64,000 bases of DNA from Macrostomum hystrix (taxonomy: Eukaryota; Platyhelminthes; Macrostomidae): contig CATNEN010000032.1 in assembly GCA_950097015.1 (NCBI GenBank), positions 2,580,501 to 2,644,500 of the forward strand, in the 5' to 3' direction. A program made the position numbers and the translations under genes. Under the pieces are notes generated by a model. It made no database searches and was not told the DNA's origin. It worked only from the letters and a program-made list of their open reading frames with translations. Below, piece after piece: positions 26,801 to 37,284 of the stretch; position 1 is the first letter of the stretch, and each line of letters opens with the position of its first letter.

Positions 26801-29800
26801 ATGCGTTCATGATTGGGCCTCTTGGGCATAAATTACACAACAAGCCACATTCCCTTCTCCCCGTCTCTCCCCTATATGTACATAGCATGTACATTGGCAT
26901 ATCGATCGACATCACCAATGTGATGTCGACCAACGACCATAAACCGACCCGCTATGTACATTAGTGCAAGTACAATATATATATGATAATGCAGATTGAA
27001 AAAGCTTAACTTACACTACAATAGTACGAGTAAGTTATTTTTGTGATCCTTAACCGCTTTGTTAAACTCCTGTCTCGAAATCAGTTTTCAGCATTTTTAC
27101 AGAGGAGAATGAGACTGAGTAGTTCTCAACTCACCGCTGAAGCTTTTACAAGATCATTAGTGAGAAATTACCGAGAAAAAAATGCGGAAAGGAGCCTCGA
27201 GGCAAGACCTCCCTCATTTCATTATGTCTCTCTTCTTTGCAAACTTTCCACTGGGGCGAAAGTGACAGGGGCGGCGGAAAAATAGACTTTGCAGAAAATC
27301 TAATTTGCCAAAGCGTGAAGCTTGTAATTACTAGCGGAGAAGGATGTAGCGGACTTCTTAGTTCTTACGAAGTTTTTTAGGATCCAAAATTCGTGATTGA
27401 TTTTGTCTCTGTAATGAGAGTTTTTTTAAACACGTCATTAAAGCCTGGACTAGCCTAGACTACAGGCTTTTGCGCTTAAAATAAACAATTGACGCGTTTT
27501 TCTTTGAGAATTTTCTGTTTAGAAGTCAAGAAAAGTGAGGACTAAAGCTGCTCACAGAGGCGAGCCTCGAGTGGCACTCCTTGCTGCTCCAGCCGTCACA
27601 CCAAGTTTAACTGAGCCTCTCTAACAAGGGCAGCAGCAGTAGCAGCAGCAGCGGCGGCATTCATTTGCAAAGCTAAATTACACTTCAGCTGACATTGCGT
27701 CGGCTCTGGTCTTTCGCTACTTTTCTACGTCGCTCGATTTTCCCCTCTACGTGCGCCCTTCTCCTCATCCTCTTTCCAACTCTCAAAATCCCCTCGCCTC
27801 CTCAATTTGGTCTGCCAGCTTTATAAGGACTCGAAAGGAATCGTTAACTGATCAATCTTGACAGACGGCTCGAGTCGACAGACTACTCAACAAGCGCTGT
27901 TGGTCTCATTTCTCCATTCGAGCAAACGGGATCTTCATGGGACGGGATGAATTTGGACGGGATGAATTTGGACGGGATGAATTTGGATGGGACGAATTTG
28001 GACGGGATGATTTTGGACGGGATGAATTTGGATGGGATGAATTTGGACGGGATGAATTTGGACGGGATGAATTTGGACGGGATGAATTTGGACGGGATGA
28101 ATTTGGACGGGATGAATTTGGACGGGATGAATTTGGACGGGATGAATTTGGACGGGATGAATTTGGACGGGATGAATTTGGACGGGATGAATTTGGACGG
28201 GATGAATTTGGACGGGATGAATTTGGACGGGATGAAACGACGCAGAGTTCGGAGGCCGTGCTCGCCCGCGCATTACCTGTGGACATTGTTCCGGTTCGTA
28301 GATCCATCTGGCAGAGCGCAGGCCAAGCATATCGGGAGGTCCGAGCCACAGCTCGCTTACAGCGGCCAGGAATCCGGAGCCGGGGCGCGGCCGCTGCTGC
28401 ATCGATGGCGGGCAGCCGCCCCGCAAGGAGCAGCTGCTATTGACGTTGCTAAGCTGTTGCTGACTGACGCCCAGCGCTGGCTCCCGCTTCTGCTACCAAA
28501 TGTCTTCTTAGCAATGCGAGGTCGAGTGCGCGTGGGCCTTTGTATGCCGTCCTTCGTTAGCTTCGGGACTTGGTTGGTTGGGAAGAATCGGGGAAGAGGG
28601 AAGGAGGGTGGCTGGGACAGGGGTGTGTGTTCTACGTGCCTTCCTCAGCCAAGTCTGTTTACCGCGCAGTCCCGTGCGTTGATTCTGGTTTTCCGCCGTT
28701 CAAGTCGCCCCCCCGTTTTGGAGCTCGGACCAAACGAAAAAAAAGAATTGGGAAAATAGTGAGGGGATACAGCCGCCCACCTCAGTCAGGGGTAATCGAG
28801 ATGGAAGGCAATGGCATGAGATAAGAAAGGGGATAATGCCGGGCTACGGCGTGCGCGCATTGATATGTGGATAAAATTTCCATCTCAAATGATCTTCCCT
28901 CGCTATCTCAGATCCCTCAGCATCATCTCCCGGCTCAGACAATTGGGAAGCCTCCTTCCTTTCTGACGAAAGAAGGCTTAGGCCTTCCTAAAAAATAAAG
29001 AAGTAAGTTAATTTTCCGCGACGGCGCAAGTCTGCATGCGGATAGATTTATATCGAATTAGGTCTACCAGATCCCTACAATAAATGAGCCTGGAAGTCAG
29101 CTATGACGGTCTCTCTCGCATTCTCAACCCTATACACTCGTATATTTTCTCGCACCCCCAGGTCACATTCTTCGTTTGTTCCCCAAGGGATTTTAGGCCG
29201 GAGCATCAAGGGGCAACGGGGGAAATCCCAGAAATGTCGTTATAAAAATAAATAAAGCGCGCTGGAAACTGGCATCGCTAGGAAAAAAGAGAAATAAATT
29301 ATTATTCAATATTCTGCAGAGTCGCGGGTTTAGTTTAAAGTAGAGAATAATATTATTTATCTTGTATGAGAAAATTATGTCAGCTAAAATCTGATTGGAC
29401 GACAGGGTTTAATTTCGCGGCAAACTTTGTGGCTATTTTTAGAAATCCGTATGGGGAAGCCCAGCTTTAACCGCTCTCCACTTAAGTCACGTGACTTGGC
29501 ATCAGCCAATGAAGCTTTTGAAACGTAAACGTAACGTAAAACGCCTGCCCGAAGAAACTTTATGGAGTACCTGACTCATCAGGTAAGAAAAATGTTATGC
29601 ATCGCTAAGTATGGAGTCTTCCATTTTTTCCATCGCAAACCAATCAATACTCTGAATAATGATTGCTGTTAAGGTGAGCTCTGGGACAAAGTCTGCGGGA
29701 TCTGGGCAAGAAAAATTCAATCACGACCTTGTTTTCATTTCCTTAGGGAGATTTTGTGCTCTCAGTGAGACTACTGACCAATACCGACTTTTTTATGTAG

Positions 29801-32800
29801 CCACTCCAACTTGCTGGGCTAAAGAGTTTTTGCTATATCTTAATCGAAATTCGCTTTTTTTCTCTTTTCACTTCTTTTCTCATTTAACGATCAACTTTGA
29901 CGTAGACTAAAAGTATTTTTTATTTCGTTCTTGAACAAAAAGTTTTTAAATTAGAGACAAAGGAAAAGATGAAAAACTTGAACTTGTCGCAACCTTTTAA
30001 TATGACTGAAGGCAATCGACAGGTCCGCCGATGCCGCAGCCTAAAATATATTCGAAAAAATATCCAGCTTGAAAACTATTTTTCTGAAGGAGGAGTTCGC
30101 TCTCATAAAGCTGGGATGAAGCTTGTTTAAAACAGAAGCTAAATTATGGCGAAAACAATTTTACATAGCCTTGGAACTCACCCTTCGCATGGATACAGCT
30201 TGCCCGTCTTCCGCAGAAGATACAGCAAGAGCAGCAGCATCAGCAGCAACTGACGGAGCCGTTGTACCCGAGAACAGCTCAGCCAGGCGCTCTTCTCGAC
30301 AAGGCCGCATCTCCGGCGCTGTCAGTGCGGTCAGCGGGACCTGCACTAACTGATAAGTCTCCTTGGAGGCCGCGCATTCGTCTGCCTCTCCGGACTCGTG
30401 CTGGCCGTTCTCTCCGTCATCCAGCTCGTCTCTGTGTTGCTCTTCCTCCTCGTCGGAATCGTCGAAGTCGCTGCGGCCCAGCCGGTGCAGATTGAACGGC
30501 AGGGCGTGCGCGTTTCGACGCTTCAGTTCGGCGAACTCCTGCGCCAGGCTCAAAAAGTTGGCCTTGCGCTCCTCGCGCCTGGCCTCCTCCGCGGCCTCCT
30601 CGAGGTCCTCCGGCCGAGCGCCCCGCATCTGCTGCTGCTCTTGGTGCTGCTGAAATCGACTGCGCTGCGGGGAAGTCGACGAGGTTGGCGTCGTTGGCGG
30701 CGACGCTGGCGGAGCGTCGACGAAGCGTTCGCTGCCCGTGAGCGGATGCAGGCGAGGACGCAGCAGTGCGTCCTGACTGGCCAGCTGCTCCTTCATCAGC
30801 TTGCCAACCTCGCCCATGAGCTCCGAGCAGTCGGACATGATGGAGAGCGAATCGGCCTCCTTAAGCTGCTCAAGCCGACGGCTGCGCAGCGGGGTGGCGT
30901 TCGCCGCCGATGTGGCCGGCAGAGCCTCGCAGACAGTGGCGCCGCCCAGGTTGTCCTCGGTGTTGGAGGCGGACACTCGCATCCAGTCGCTGAACGAGTT
31001 GGAGTTGCGCATGATGTCACTGCTGAAGCAGCTGCTGATGCTGGCCGTCATGTAGCCGGAGGTCGCCAGGGTCCGCTGCGCGACCTCCTCCTCAGCGGCC
31101 TCCTGGTCAACTCCGCCAAGGCCACCGAGGCCCGAGCTGACGCCGCCGCCGATGCCGCCACCTCGATAGCGGCGGTAGCGCCGCCAGGCTCGCTGAATAC
31201 TGTAAAAAATCGGGCGGCAAAGATAAAAAATGATCTAAATTCGCTACTTGTACTACTGATTCTGACCAGAAAAGTAGCACAAAGAAAATTTCAGCATCGC
31301 TTTCTAAGCTCCACTAGAAATTTATACACAGGCTAAACTGTGTTTAGTGAGCAGACTTGCGTGCCACTGAGCAAGCCCTCCTAAGATTAGCACCGATGGA
31401 GTGCTGGGAGTGAAATAATGAAGCCTTAATAGATCAAATCATATCTAACATATTAAAATCCCAAACTGACGGATTGAAATCCCAAACTGACGGATTGAAA
31501 TCCCAAACTGACGGATTGAAATCCCAAACTGACGGATTGAAATCCCAAACTGACAGATTGAAATCCCAAACTGACCGATTGAAATCCCAAACTGGCAGAT
31601 TAAAATTAAATCCCAAACTAACGGATTGAAATCCCGAACTGACCGATTGGAATCCCAAACTGACGGATTGAAATCCCAAACTGACGGATTGGAATCCCAA
31701 ACTAAGAGATTGAAATCCCAAACTGACGGATTGGAATCCCAAACTAAGAGATTGAAATCCCAAACTGACGGATTGGAATTCCAAACTAAGAATAAAAGTA
31801 AATCCAAACTAACGGATTGAAATCCCAAACTGACGGATTGAAATCCCAAACTGACGGATTGGAATCCCAAACTAAGAGATTGAAATCCCAAACTGACGGA
31901 TTGGAATCCCAAACTGACGGATTGGAATCCCAAACTGACGGATTGGAATCCCAAACTGACGGATTGAAATCCCAAACTGACGGATTGAAATCCCAAACTG
32001 GCAGATTAAAATTAAATCCCAAACTAACGGATTGAAATCCCAAACTGACGGATTGAAATCCCAAACTGGCGGATTGGAATCCCAAACTAAGAGATTGAAA
32101 TCCCAAACTAACGGATTGAAGTCCCGAACTGACCGATTGGAATCCCAAACTGACGGATTGAAATCCCAAACTGACGGATTGGAATCCCAAACTAAGAGAT
32201 TGAAATCCCAAACTGACGGATTGGAATCCCAAACTAAGAGATTGAAATCCCAAACTGACAGATTGAAATCCCAAACTGACAGATTGAAATCCCAAACTGA
32301 CAGATTCAAATCCCAAACTGACAGATTGAAATCCCAAAATGACTGATTGAAATCCCGAACTGACAGATTAAAATTAAATCCCAAACTAACGGATTGAGAT
32401 CCCGAACTGACCGATTGGAATCCCAATCTGACTGATTGAAATCCCAAACTGACAGATTGAAATCCCAAACTGACAGATTGAAATCCCAAACTGGCAGATT
32501 AAAATTAAATCCCAAACTAACGGATTGAAATCCCGAATTGACCGATTGGAATCCCAAACTGACGGATTGGAATCCCAAACTGACGGATTGAAATCCCAAA
32601 CTGACGGATTGGAATCCCAAACTAAGAGATTGAAATCCCAAACTGACAGATTGAAATCCCAAACTGACGGATTGAAATCCAAAACTGACTGATTGAAATC
32701 CCAAACTGACGGATTGGAATCCCAAACTAAGAGATTGAAATCCCAAACTGACTGATTGAAATCCCAAACTGACAGATTGAAATCCAAAACTGACAGATTG

Positions 32801-35800
32801 AAATCCCAAACTGACAGATTGAAAATCTCAAAGTAACGGGATTTAACTCTAACAATGAGAAATCCCAGACTAATGTCTCGTAGATTCAAATCCCAATCTA
32901 ACTGACTTGATCAGTTAGTCCCAAGGAAAGCCAGATTTGGAATTTTGAAAATCCCTAAGTATCAGATTAAAATCCTTGTCTAACGGAGAAAGTATTTATT
33001 TCACAATCGATCCATATTTCAAGTTCCAGACCCAATATGAGAGATACGCAGGTCTGCAGGTCTGCATAATTTACAAATCTACCAGTGCAAGCTAATTGCA
33101 GAAAAATACTATATTTTTTCCATCACTGCACAGCTTACGAACCAGGAAATGTTTGGCGGCATAAGAAACTTAAGGATCTGCAGCAGACACTTTCTGCCAC
33201 AGCGGAAATATACTCGCATTTTGCAGATAAGGGACACAGGCAAACTCGCATTCCACAAAATATTGCCGCCGTCAGTTGCTGGGAGACAGGATCTACGATG
33301 CCTCTCTCACCGAACATTTCCCCTGTGGTCTATACGCATTTTAAAGTGCAAAAGCAAAGCTGTTTCTTGCAAGAGACGTTTGTTGCTGCAGCAGCAGCAG
33401 CTGCAGCAGCTGCTGCTGCTGCTGCACTGTCCGCCGAACCTTGGCTTCCTAAGCCTTCCAAAAATGGGGATTAGCTGGGTGATGGCGAGGGACCATCATG
33501 AGGTAAGCGAAATTAGCCGCCTTTTTAGATGGTGAGTGTGAAGTGCTGATAGAATTCGTTCTGTCGGCTTTGGTTTAAATTTTTTTACCGCCTGCTTAGC
33601 TGTAAAAAAACACGTTTTATCTGGCACTAGACATGGCTGAGGACTCATTTTCAAATGGTATCTTGGGTGCTGGGAGAGTGACAATTGGAAGACTGAGAGA
33701 GTGACAACTGGAAGACTGGGAGAGTGACAGATGGAAGACTGGGAGAGTGACAACTGGAAGACTGGGAGAGTGACAGATGGAAGACTGGGAGAGTGACAAT
33801 TGGAAGACTGGGAGAGTGACAGATGGAAGACTGGGAGAGTGACAGATAGAAGACTGGGAGAGTGAAAGATGGAAGACTGGGAGAGTGACAGATGGAAGAC
33901 TGGGAGAGTGACAACTGGAAGACTGGGAGAGTGACAACTGGAAGACTGGGAGAGTGACAACTGGAAGACTGGGAGAGTGACAACTGGAAGACTGGGAGAG
34001 TGACAGATGGAAGACTGGGAGAGTGACAGATGGAAGACTGGGAGAGTGACAGATGGAAGACTGGGAGAGTGACAGATGGAAGACTGGGAGAGTGACAGAT
34101 GGAAGACTGGGAGAGTGACAGATGGAAGACTGGGAGAGTGGCAGATGGAAGACTGGGAGAGTGACAGATGGAAGACTGGGAGAGTGACAGATGGAAAACT
34201 GGGAGAGTGACAACTGGAAGACTGGGAGAGGGACAGATGGAAGACTGGGAGAGTGACAACTGGAAGACTGGGAGAGTGACAGATGGAAGACTGGGAGAGT
34301 GACAACTGGAAGACTGGGAGAGTGACAGATGGAAGACTGGGAGAGTGACAACTGGAAGACTGGGAGAGGGACAGATGGAAGACTGGGAGAGTGACAACTG
34401 GAAGACTGGGAGAGTGACAGATGGAAGACTGGGAGAGTGACAACTGGAAGACTGGGAGAGTGACAGATGGAAGACTGGGAGAGTGACAGATGGAAGACTG
34501 GGAGAGTGACAGATGGAAGACTGGGAGAGTGACAGATGGAAGACTGGGAGAGTGACAACTGGAAGACTGGGAGAGTGACAATTGGAAGACTGGGAGAGTG
34601 ACAATTGGAAGACTGAGAGAGTGACAACTGGAAGACTGGGAGAGTGACAGATGGAAGACTGGGAGAGTGACAGATGGAAGACTGGGAGAGTGACAACTGG
34701 AAGACTGGGAGAGTGACAATTGGAAGACTGGGAGAGTGACAATTGGAAGACTGAGAGAGTGACAACTGGAAGACTGGGAGAGTGACAGATGGAAGACTGG
34801 GAGAGTGAAAGATGGAAGACTGGGAGAGTGACAGATGGAAGACTGGGAGAGTGACAACTGGAAGACTGGGAGAGTGACAGATAGGAAGACTGGGAGAGTG
34901 AAAGATGGAAGACTGGGAGAGTGACAGATAGAAGACTGGGAGAGTGAAAGATGGAAGACTGGGAGAGTGACAATTGGAAGACTGAGAGAGTGACAACTGG
35001 AAGACTGGGAGAGTGACAGATGGAAGACTGGGAGAGTGACAGATGGAAGACTGGGAGAGTGACAACTGGAAGACTGGGAGAGTGACAATTGGAAGACTGG
35101 GAGAGTGACAATTGGAAGACTGAGAGAGTGACAACTGGAAGACTGGGAGAGTGACAGATGGAAGACTGGGAGAGTGAAAGATGGAAGACTGGGAGAGTGA
35201 CAGATGGAAGACTGGGAGAGTGACAACTGGAAGACTGGGAGAGTGACAGATAGAAGACTGGGAGAGTGAAAGATGGAAGACTGGGAGAGTGACAGATAGA
35301 AGACTGGGAGAGTGAAAGATGGAAGACTGGGAGAGTGACAACTGGAAGACTGGGAGGGTGACAGATGGAAGACTGGGAGAGTGAAAGATGGAAGACTGGG
35401 AGAGTGACAGATGGAAGACTGGGAGAGTGACAACTGGAAGACTGGGAGAGTGACAGATGGAAGACTGGGAGAGTGACTGTGGTTGGAGCAAAAAGGCATT
35501 AATGAATGATTCTGGTATCAAAGCAGACAGGAGCGAGTTACTAGGACGAACATTATCCCAATAATTTTTGCAAATAAATGCAATTTGGAACTTCCCCCTT
35601 CGTGGTGAACAAATCCAGCATTTTTCTCAGTTCAGTTTCACATTGAAGCACCCAACAGGCCTGTGGCACTTCGAAATATCCCAATTAGGATTTTTTCCTT
35701 CTGCTTCTGAGGATAAATTGCCATGTGTGTGCACTTAGATAAGAAGAAAAGTGTTCTGTTTGTTGGCAAAACAAGCCTTGCTGGAATTTTCAAGTGCTGG

Positions 35801-35962
35801 CATCGATAAACGGGCAAAACTTACAGAAACGCGGCTGTGTCTGAATCCATCTCCACTATGATTGGGTCGCTCACTCCAAACTCCTGGAACAGTGACTGCC
35901 GCTTTCCGCCGCTGCAGCCTCCGCCGTCGCCGCCACCACTATTACCTGAGGCTGTTGAACGC
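17692..35962 (-). CDS. SCHIP1: IQCJ-SCHIP1 family protein (schwannomin-interacting protein 1 homologue), multi-exon gene
   Basis: Exon chain on the minus strand: 35962..35825, 31199..30182, about 26701..26258, 26186..25980, 25292..25119, about 24033..23829, 20646..20553, 17890..17692 (stop). Diagnostic blocks: an IQ calmodulin-binding motif [11 protein letters not shown] at the start of the 31199 exon; acidic [59 protein letters not shown]; and the coiled coil [13 protein letters not shown] plus [15 protein letters not shown]. These follow the order of mammalian IQCJ-SCHIP1, a scaffold under the plasma membrane that binds merlin, ankyrin G and calmodulin. Phases match at 35825/31199, 23829/20646 and 20553/17890. 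The 26186 and 25292 exons are phase 0 throughout. Further 5' exons must lie right of 35962. Uncertain: the start of the 26.7-kb exon (an in-frame stop lies upstream, so it may be an alternative first exon) and the acceptor at about 24033. Confidence 0.8.
17926..20215. repeat. 15-bp minisatellite array (CCAATATTCCAATCC on the plus strand)
   Basis: About 2.3 kb, roughly 150 units alternating CCAATCCCCAATATT and CGATCCCCAATAATC, with periodic AGATCCCCAATATT variants that define a longer higher-order period of a few hundred bases. It lies in the intron between the last two SCHIP1-like exons. The reverse complement of its unit is the unit of the array at 22807-23768, differing at one base in 15. 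Confidence 0.96.
20553..20646 (-). CDS. SCHIP1: SCHIP1-like penultimate exon, 94 bp
   Basis: Acceptor TTGCAG before 20646 and donor GTGAGG after 20553. Encodes the most conserved part of SCHIP1, a dimerising coiled coil ([20 protein letters not shown], then [10 protein letters not shown]). It starts with two bases that complete a Thr codon from the 23829 exon and ends with AG that completes Arg with the next exon. Both flanking introns contain arrays of one 15-bp unit in opposite orientation. Confidence 0.85.
20779..20870. repeat. 20-bp tandem repeat, about five units
   Basis: Units of CGCCTATATCTGTGTCTGTA, the last ones shortened. It directly abuts a SINE-like fragment. Confidence 0.9.
20873..20946 (+). 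mobile_element. SINE fragment, same family as 56328-56703
   Basis: GGGGCCAACCTCCAAGGCAC through GGGCAGAATGTACAC is, in reverse complement, about 90% identical by eye to part of the element at about 56500-56575. Only the central body is present; no tRNA-like head or tail was found here. Confidence 0.65.
20947..22074. other. SCHIP1-like intron sequence
   Basis: Unique sequence within the intron between exons 23829 and 20646. No exon or RNA gene supported. Confidence 0.4.
22075..22382. repeat. Purine-rich minisatellite, 10-15-bp units
   Basis: Irregular units such as GAGTGGGACAGAGGG and GAGGAACAGAGGG, with a larger duplicated block of about 105 bp (compare 22196-22290 with 22265-22350). Similar in style to the 1996-4173 array but a different unit. 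Confidence 0.9.
22807..23768. repeat. 15-bp minisatellite array (GGGGATTGGACTATT on the plus strand), inverted relative to 17926-20215
   Basis: About 64 units with a 16-bp variant (an extra T) and a sub-block GGAGTTTTTGGAATTGGAAT that recurs four times near the right end. It lies in the SCHIP1-like intron just downstream of the exon ending at 23829. Confidence 0.96.
23829..24033 (-). CDS. SCHIP1: SCHIP1-like exon, PMARMQ to SRIE
   Basis: Encodes [18 protein letters not shown], a divergent linker, then [21 protein letters not shown]. Donor GTGAGC follows 23829 in phase 1, matching the next exon. The 5' boundary is unclear: the PMARM motif sits only about 15 bp from the 29-bp array, and no phase-0 AG lies just upstream, although the preceding exon ends in phase 0. 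The 24033 end is approximate. Confidence 0.65.
24028..25045. repeat. 29-bp minisatellite with a trimeric higher-order unit
   Basis: About 35 units, each GGACCACGTCATTTC followed by CTTCCCCCTGTGGAA or variants. Three variants (TTCCCCCTGTGG, TTCCCCCCGTGG, TCCACCCTGTGG) follow each other in a fixed cycle over much of the left two thirds, giving an 87-bp higher-order repeat. The right third uses CTGGGGAAGG instead. Nearly every unit carries TGACGTGG on the minus strand. It fills most of the intron between the 25119 and 24033 exons. Confidence 0.96.
25119..25292 (-). CDS. SCHIP1: SCHIP1-like exon, [15 protein letters not shown]
   Basis: Acceptor TCCCAG before 25292, donor GTGCGA after 25119. 58 codons, phase 0 at both ends. 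Ser/Ala-rich first half, then the conserved [18 protein letters not shown], which in mammalian SCHIP1 directly precedes the PMAKMQ motif. Confidence 0.78.
25980..26186 (-). CDS. SCHIP1: SCHIP1-like exon, acidic PMQLCFISD block
   Basis: Acceptor GTCCTCAG before 26186, donor GTGAGT after 25980; 69 codons, phase 0 at both ends. [20 protein letters not shown] corresponds to the MNLQICFVNDSGSDKDSD-like segment of vertebrate SCHIP1. The rest is acidic and Ser/Ala-rich, probably disordered. Confidence 0.75.
26258..26701 (-). CDS. SCHIP1: SCHIP1-like exon, possible alternative first exon
   Basis: Open from an ATG at 26701 to donor GTGAGA after 26258 (phase 0). Contains [20 protein letters not shown] and [20 protein letters not shown], low-complexity Ser/Thr/Ala sequence, and a basic end ([10 protein letters not shown]). 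An in-frame TAA lies about 15 bases before the ATG. Either transcription starts here, as the short mammalian SCHIP1 isoform does from an internal promoter, or the real acceptor is downstream (a phase-0 CTCAAG option exists near 26616). Confidence 0.65.
26758..26870 (+). mobile_element. Decayed SINE-like fragment
   Basis: GGGCCTCTTGGGCATAAATT and the following ACAACAAGCC...TTCTCCCCG parallel the block at about 56565-56615 in the same orientation. Boundaries are approximate and identity is only moderate. Confidence 0.45.
26907..26928. other. Perfect 9-bp hairpin with 4-base loop
   Basis: CGACATCAC, loop CAAT, GTGATGTCG. Just upstream lies the palindrome-like TGTACATAGCATGTACA. It could be the end of a small foldback element or chance. 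Confidence 0.5.
27938..28235. repeat. 15-bp minisatellite GGGATGAATTTGGAC, about 20 units
   Basis: Highly homogeneous array in the intron between the 30182 and 26701 SCHIP1-like exons. All frames are open because the unit is five codons (plus DEFGR or NLDGM, minus NSSRP). The plus frame beginning at 27947 runs on to 28759, but its non-repeat part has no recognisable protein features. Confidence 0.96.
28236..30181. other. SCHIP1-like intron sequence
   Basis: Unique sequence without a supported exon. It includes GC-rich DNA next to the repeat and AT-rich DNA after about 28,980. Confidence 0.4.
30182..31199 (-). CDS. SCHIP1: SCHIP1-like exon with IQ motif, 1,018 bp
   Basis: Acceptor TTTTTTACAG before 31199, donor GTGAGT after 30182. 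It starts one base into a codon, then [14 protein letters not shown], an IQ-type calmodulin-binding helix close to IIQRAWREY of mammalian IQCJ. Following blocks: [20 protein letters not shown], a Pro/Ser linker ([16 protein letters not shown]), a charged helix [20 protein letters not shown], and an acidic stretch [10 protein letters not shown]. 339 codons in one exon, far larger than the mammalian equivalent. Confidence 0.78.
31453..32830. repeat. 21-bp minisatellite
   Basis: About 65 units built on GATTGAAATCCCAAACTGAC with variants (GATTGG, CTAAGA, CTGGCA) and inserted spacer TTAAAATTAAATCCC recurring about every 200-450 bp, a higher-order marker. It lies in the SCHIP1-like intron upstream of the IQ exon. 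Confidence 0.95.
32831..33659. other. SCHIP1-like intron sequence
   Basis: Decayed copies of the 21-bp repeat up to about 33,000, then unique sequence. No exon supported. Confidence 0.4.
33384..33425. repeat. CAG/CTG palindromic microsatellite
   Basis: CAG units followed by CTG units around a CAGCTG centre, which can fold on itself. It encodes a poly-Ala run in the plus frame, but no surrounding gene is supported. Confidence 0.85.
33660..35478. repeat. 23-bp minisatellite, about 79 units
   Basis: Units GGAAGACTGGGAGAGTGACA plus GAT, ACT or ATT. Purine-rich plus strand. The three-base variable slot alternates in non-random runs (longer duplicated blocks are visible around 34550-34800 and 35000-35160). 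Lies between the SCHIP1-like exons 35825 and 31199. Confidence 0.96.
35825..35962 (-). CDS. SCHIP1: SCHIP1-like upstream exon preceding the IQ motif
   Basis: Acceptor CCTTTAG before 35962, donor GTAAGT after 35825; 138 bp. Encodes a Gly-rich segment, then [20 protein letters not shown] and DSDTAAF. It ends two bases into a codon that the IQ exon completes (Leu), giving [12 protein letters not shown]. Weaker than the other exons because the sequence is not itself a recognised motif. Confidence 0.55.
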
Positions 35963-36099
35963 CTAAAGGTTATCAAAATTGCAAGGGCTTGTTTGGAATT
36001 TACTGCACAAATTAATTGCAATCCGAATCGCATGAATGTGTTTGGCTACTTAATTGCCCCAATCCCCAAATTACCATCATCTCCACCTCACAATTTCTC

Positions 36100-36710
36100 T
36101 TCTCCCCCTTCTGTCTTCTCCCCCTTCTGTCTTCTCCCCCCTTCTGTCTTCTCCCCCTTCTGTCTTCTCCCCCCTTCTGTCTACTCCCCCTTCTGTCTTC
36201 TCCCCCCTTCTGTCTACTCCCCCTTCTGTCTTCTCCCCCCTTCTGTCTTCTCCCCCTTCTGTCTTCTCCCCGTTCTGTCTTCTCCCCCCTTCTGTCTTCT
36301 CCCCCTTCTGTCTTCTCCCCTTTCTCTCTTCTCTCCCTTCTGTGTTTTCTCACCTTTCTCTCTTCTCCCCCTTATGTCTTCTCCCCTTCTGTCTTCTCCC
36401 CCTTCTGTTTTCTCCCCCCTTCTGTCTTCTCCCTTTGTGTCTTCTCCTCTTCTGTCTTCTCCCCCTTCTGTCTTCTTCCCCCTTCTGTCTTCTCCCTCTT
36501 CTGTCTTCTCCCCCTTCTGTCTTCTCCCCCTTCTGTCTTCTTCCCCCTTCTGTCTTCTCCCTTTGTGTCTTCTCCTCTTCTGTCTTCTTCCCCCTTCTGT
36601 CTTCTCCCCCCTTCTGTCTTCTCGCCGTTCTGCCTTCTCCCCCTTCTGCCTTCTCCCCCTTCTGCCTTCTCCCCCTTATGTCTTCTCTCTCCTCTGTCTT
36701 CAGCCTCCTA
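36100..36710. repeat. Polypyrimidine minisatellite, 15-17-bp units
   Basis: CTTCTCCCCCTTCTGT units with C-run length changes. The plus strand is almost pure pyrimidine. Long open frames on both strands are artefacts. Confidence 0.95.
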
Positions 36711-37284
36711 GTTTTTGCGCATTAAAAAAATAATTTAATAAAAGTGTTTCGGTTAGGATAGCAGATAGTACACACGGTTGGTTCGTTGTGAGAAATTTAA
36801 ATTACAGGTTCGCGGTGGTACATTGGCTACTTTCAAATGATTAGCATTTTTCGCAAACTGTGCCATCTCTGGACTGAGACAGAGTCGGATTGAGTCATTT
36901 TTGAGCATTTTTGTCACTCGATTTCGAGGACACCACAGTATTTTGCTATTTAGCTTCACTGCTCAAATACCATCGTGCATTTCCTTTCGCATCTCCCACC
37001 CGTCCGTTTGCTCCTTGGGGACCAGTTTAGAGCTTCCTTGGGGAAGCATTTCTCACCCGGGTTCTTCCCAACCGCTCAGAAAAAATCCCAATAATTTATG
37101 CCTTGCTGTTTCCTTTTCCCAGGCCTTTCAAGGGACTGACAGACAGCTGAAAATTTGCCCCGTGAAGCAGCAGACATGACAGTCAAATGTTCCTACTATT
37201 GCCTGCTTGGGCATTTATTACTTTCCCTTCATCTCCTCCATGTGTATTCTCCCGTTCATTTCCCATTCTCTCTTTTCCTAAGTC
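36711..37284. other. Spacer between two satellites
   Basis: Unique sequence of about 570 bp. No gene supported. Confidence 0.4.

Noticed and set aside
27937-28759. Frames encoding DEFGR or NLDGM pentapeptide repeats followed by unique sequence
   Set aside because: The array is open in every frame on both strands and the unique part has no protein-like features or splice context.
30123-31336. Plus-strand frames opposite the IQ exon (up to 312 codons)
   Set aside because: Mirror frames of a GC-rich minus exon that has the IQ motif and clean splice sites.
33496-35521. Three overlapping minus frames up to 667 codons
   Set aside because: The 23-bp array reads open in all three frames; there is no independent coding evidence.
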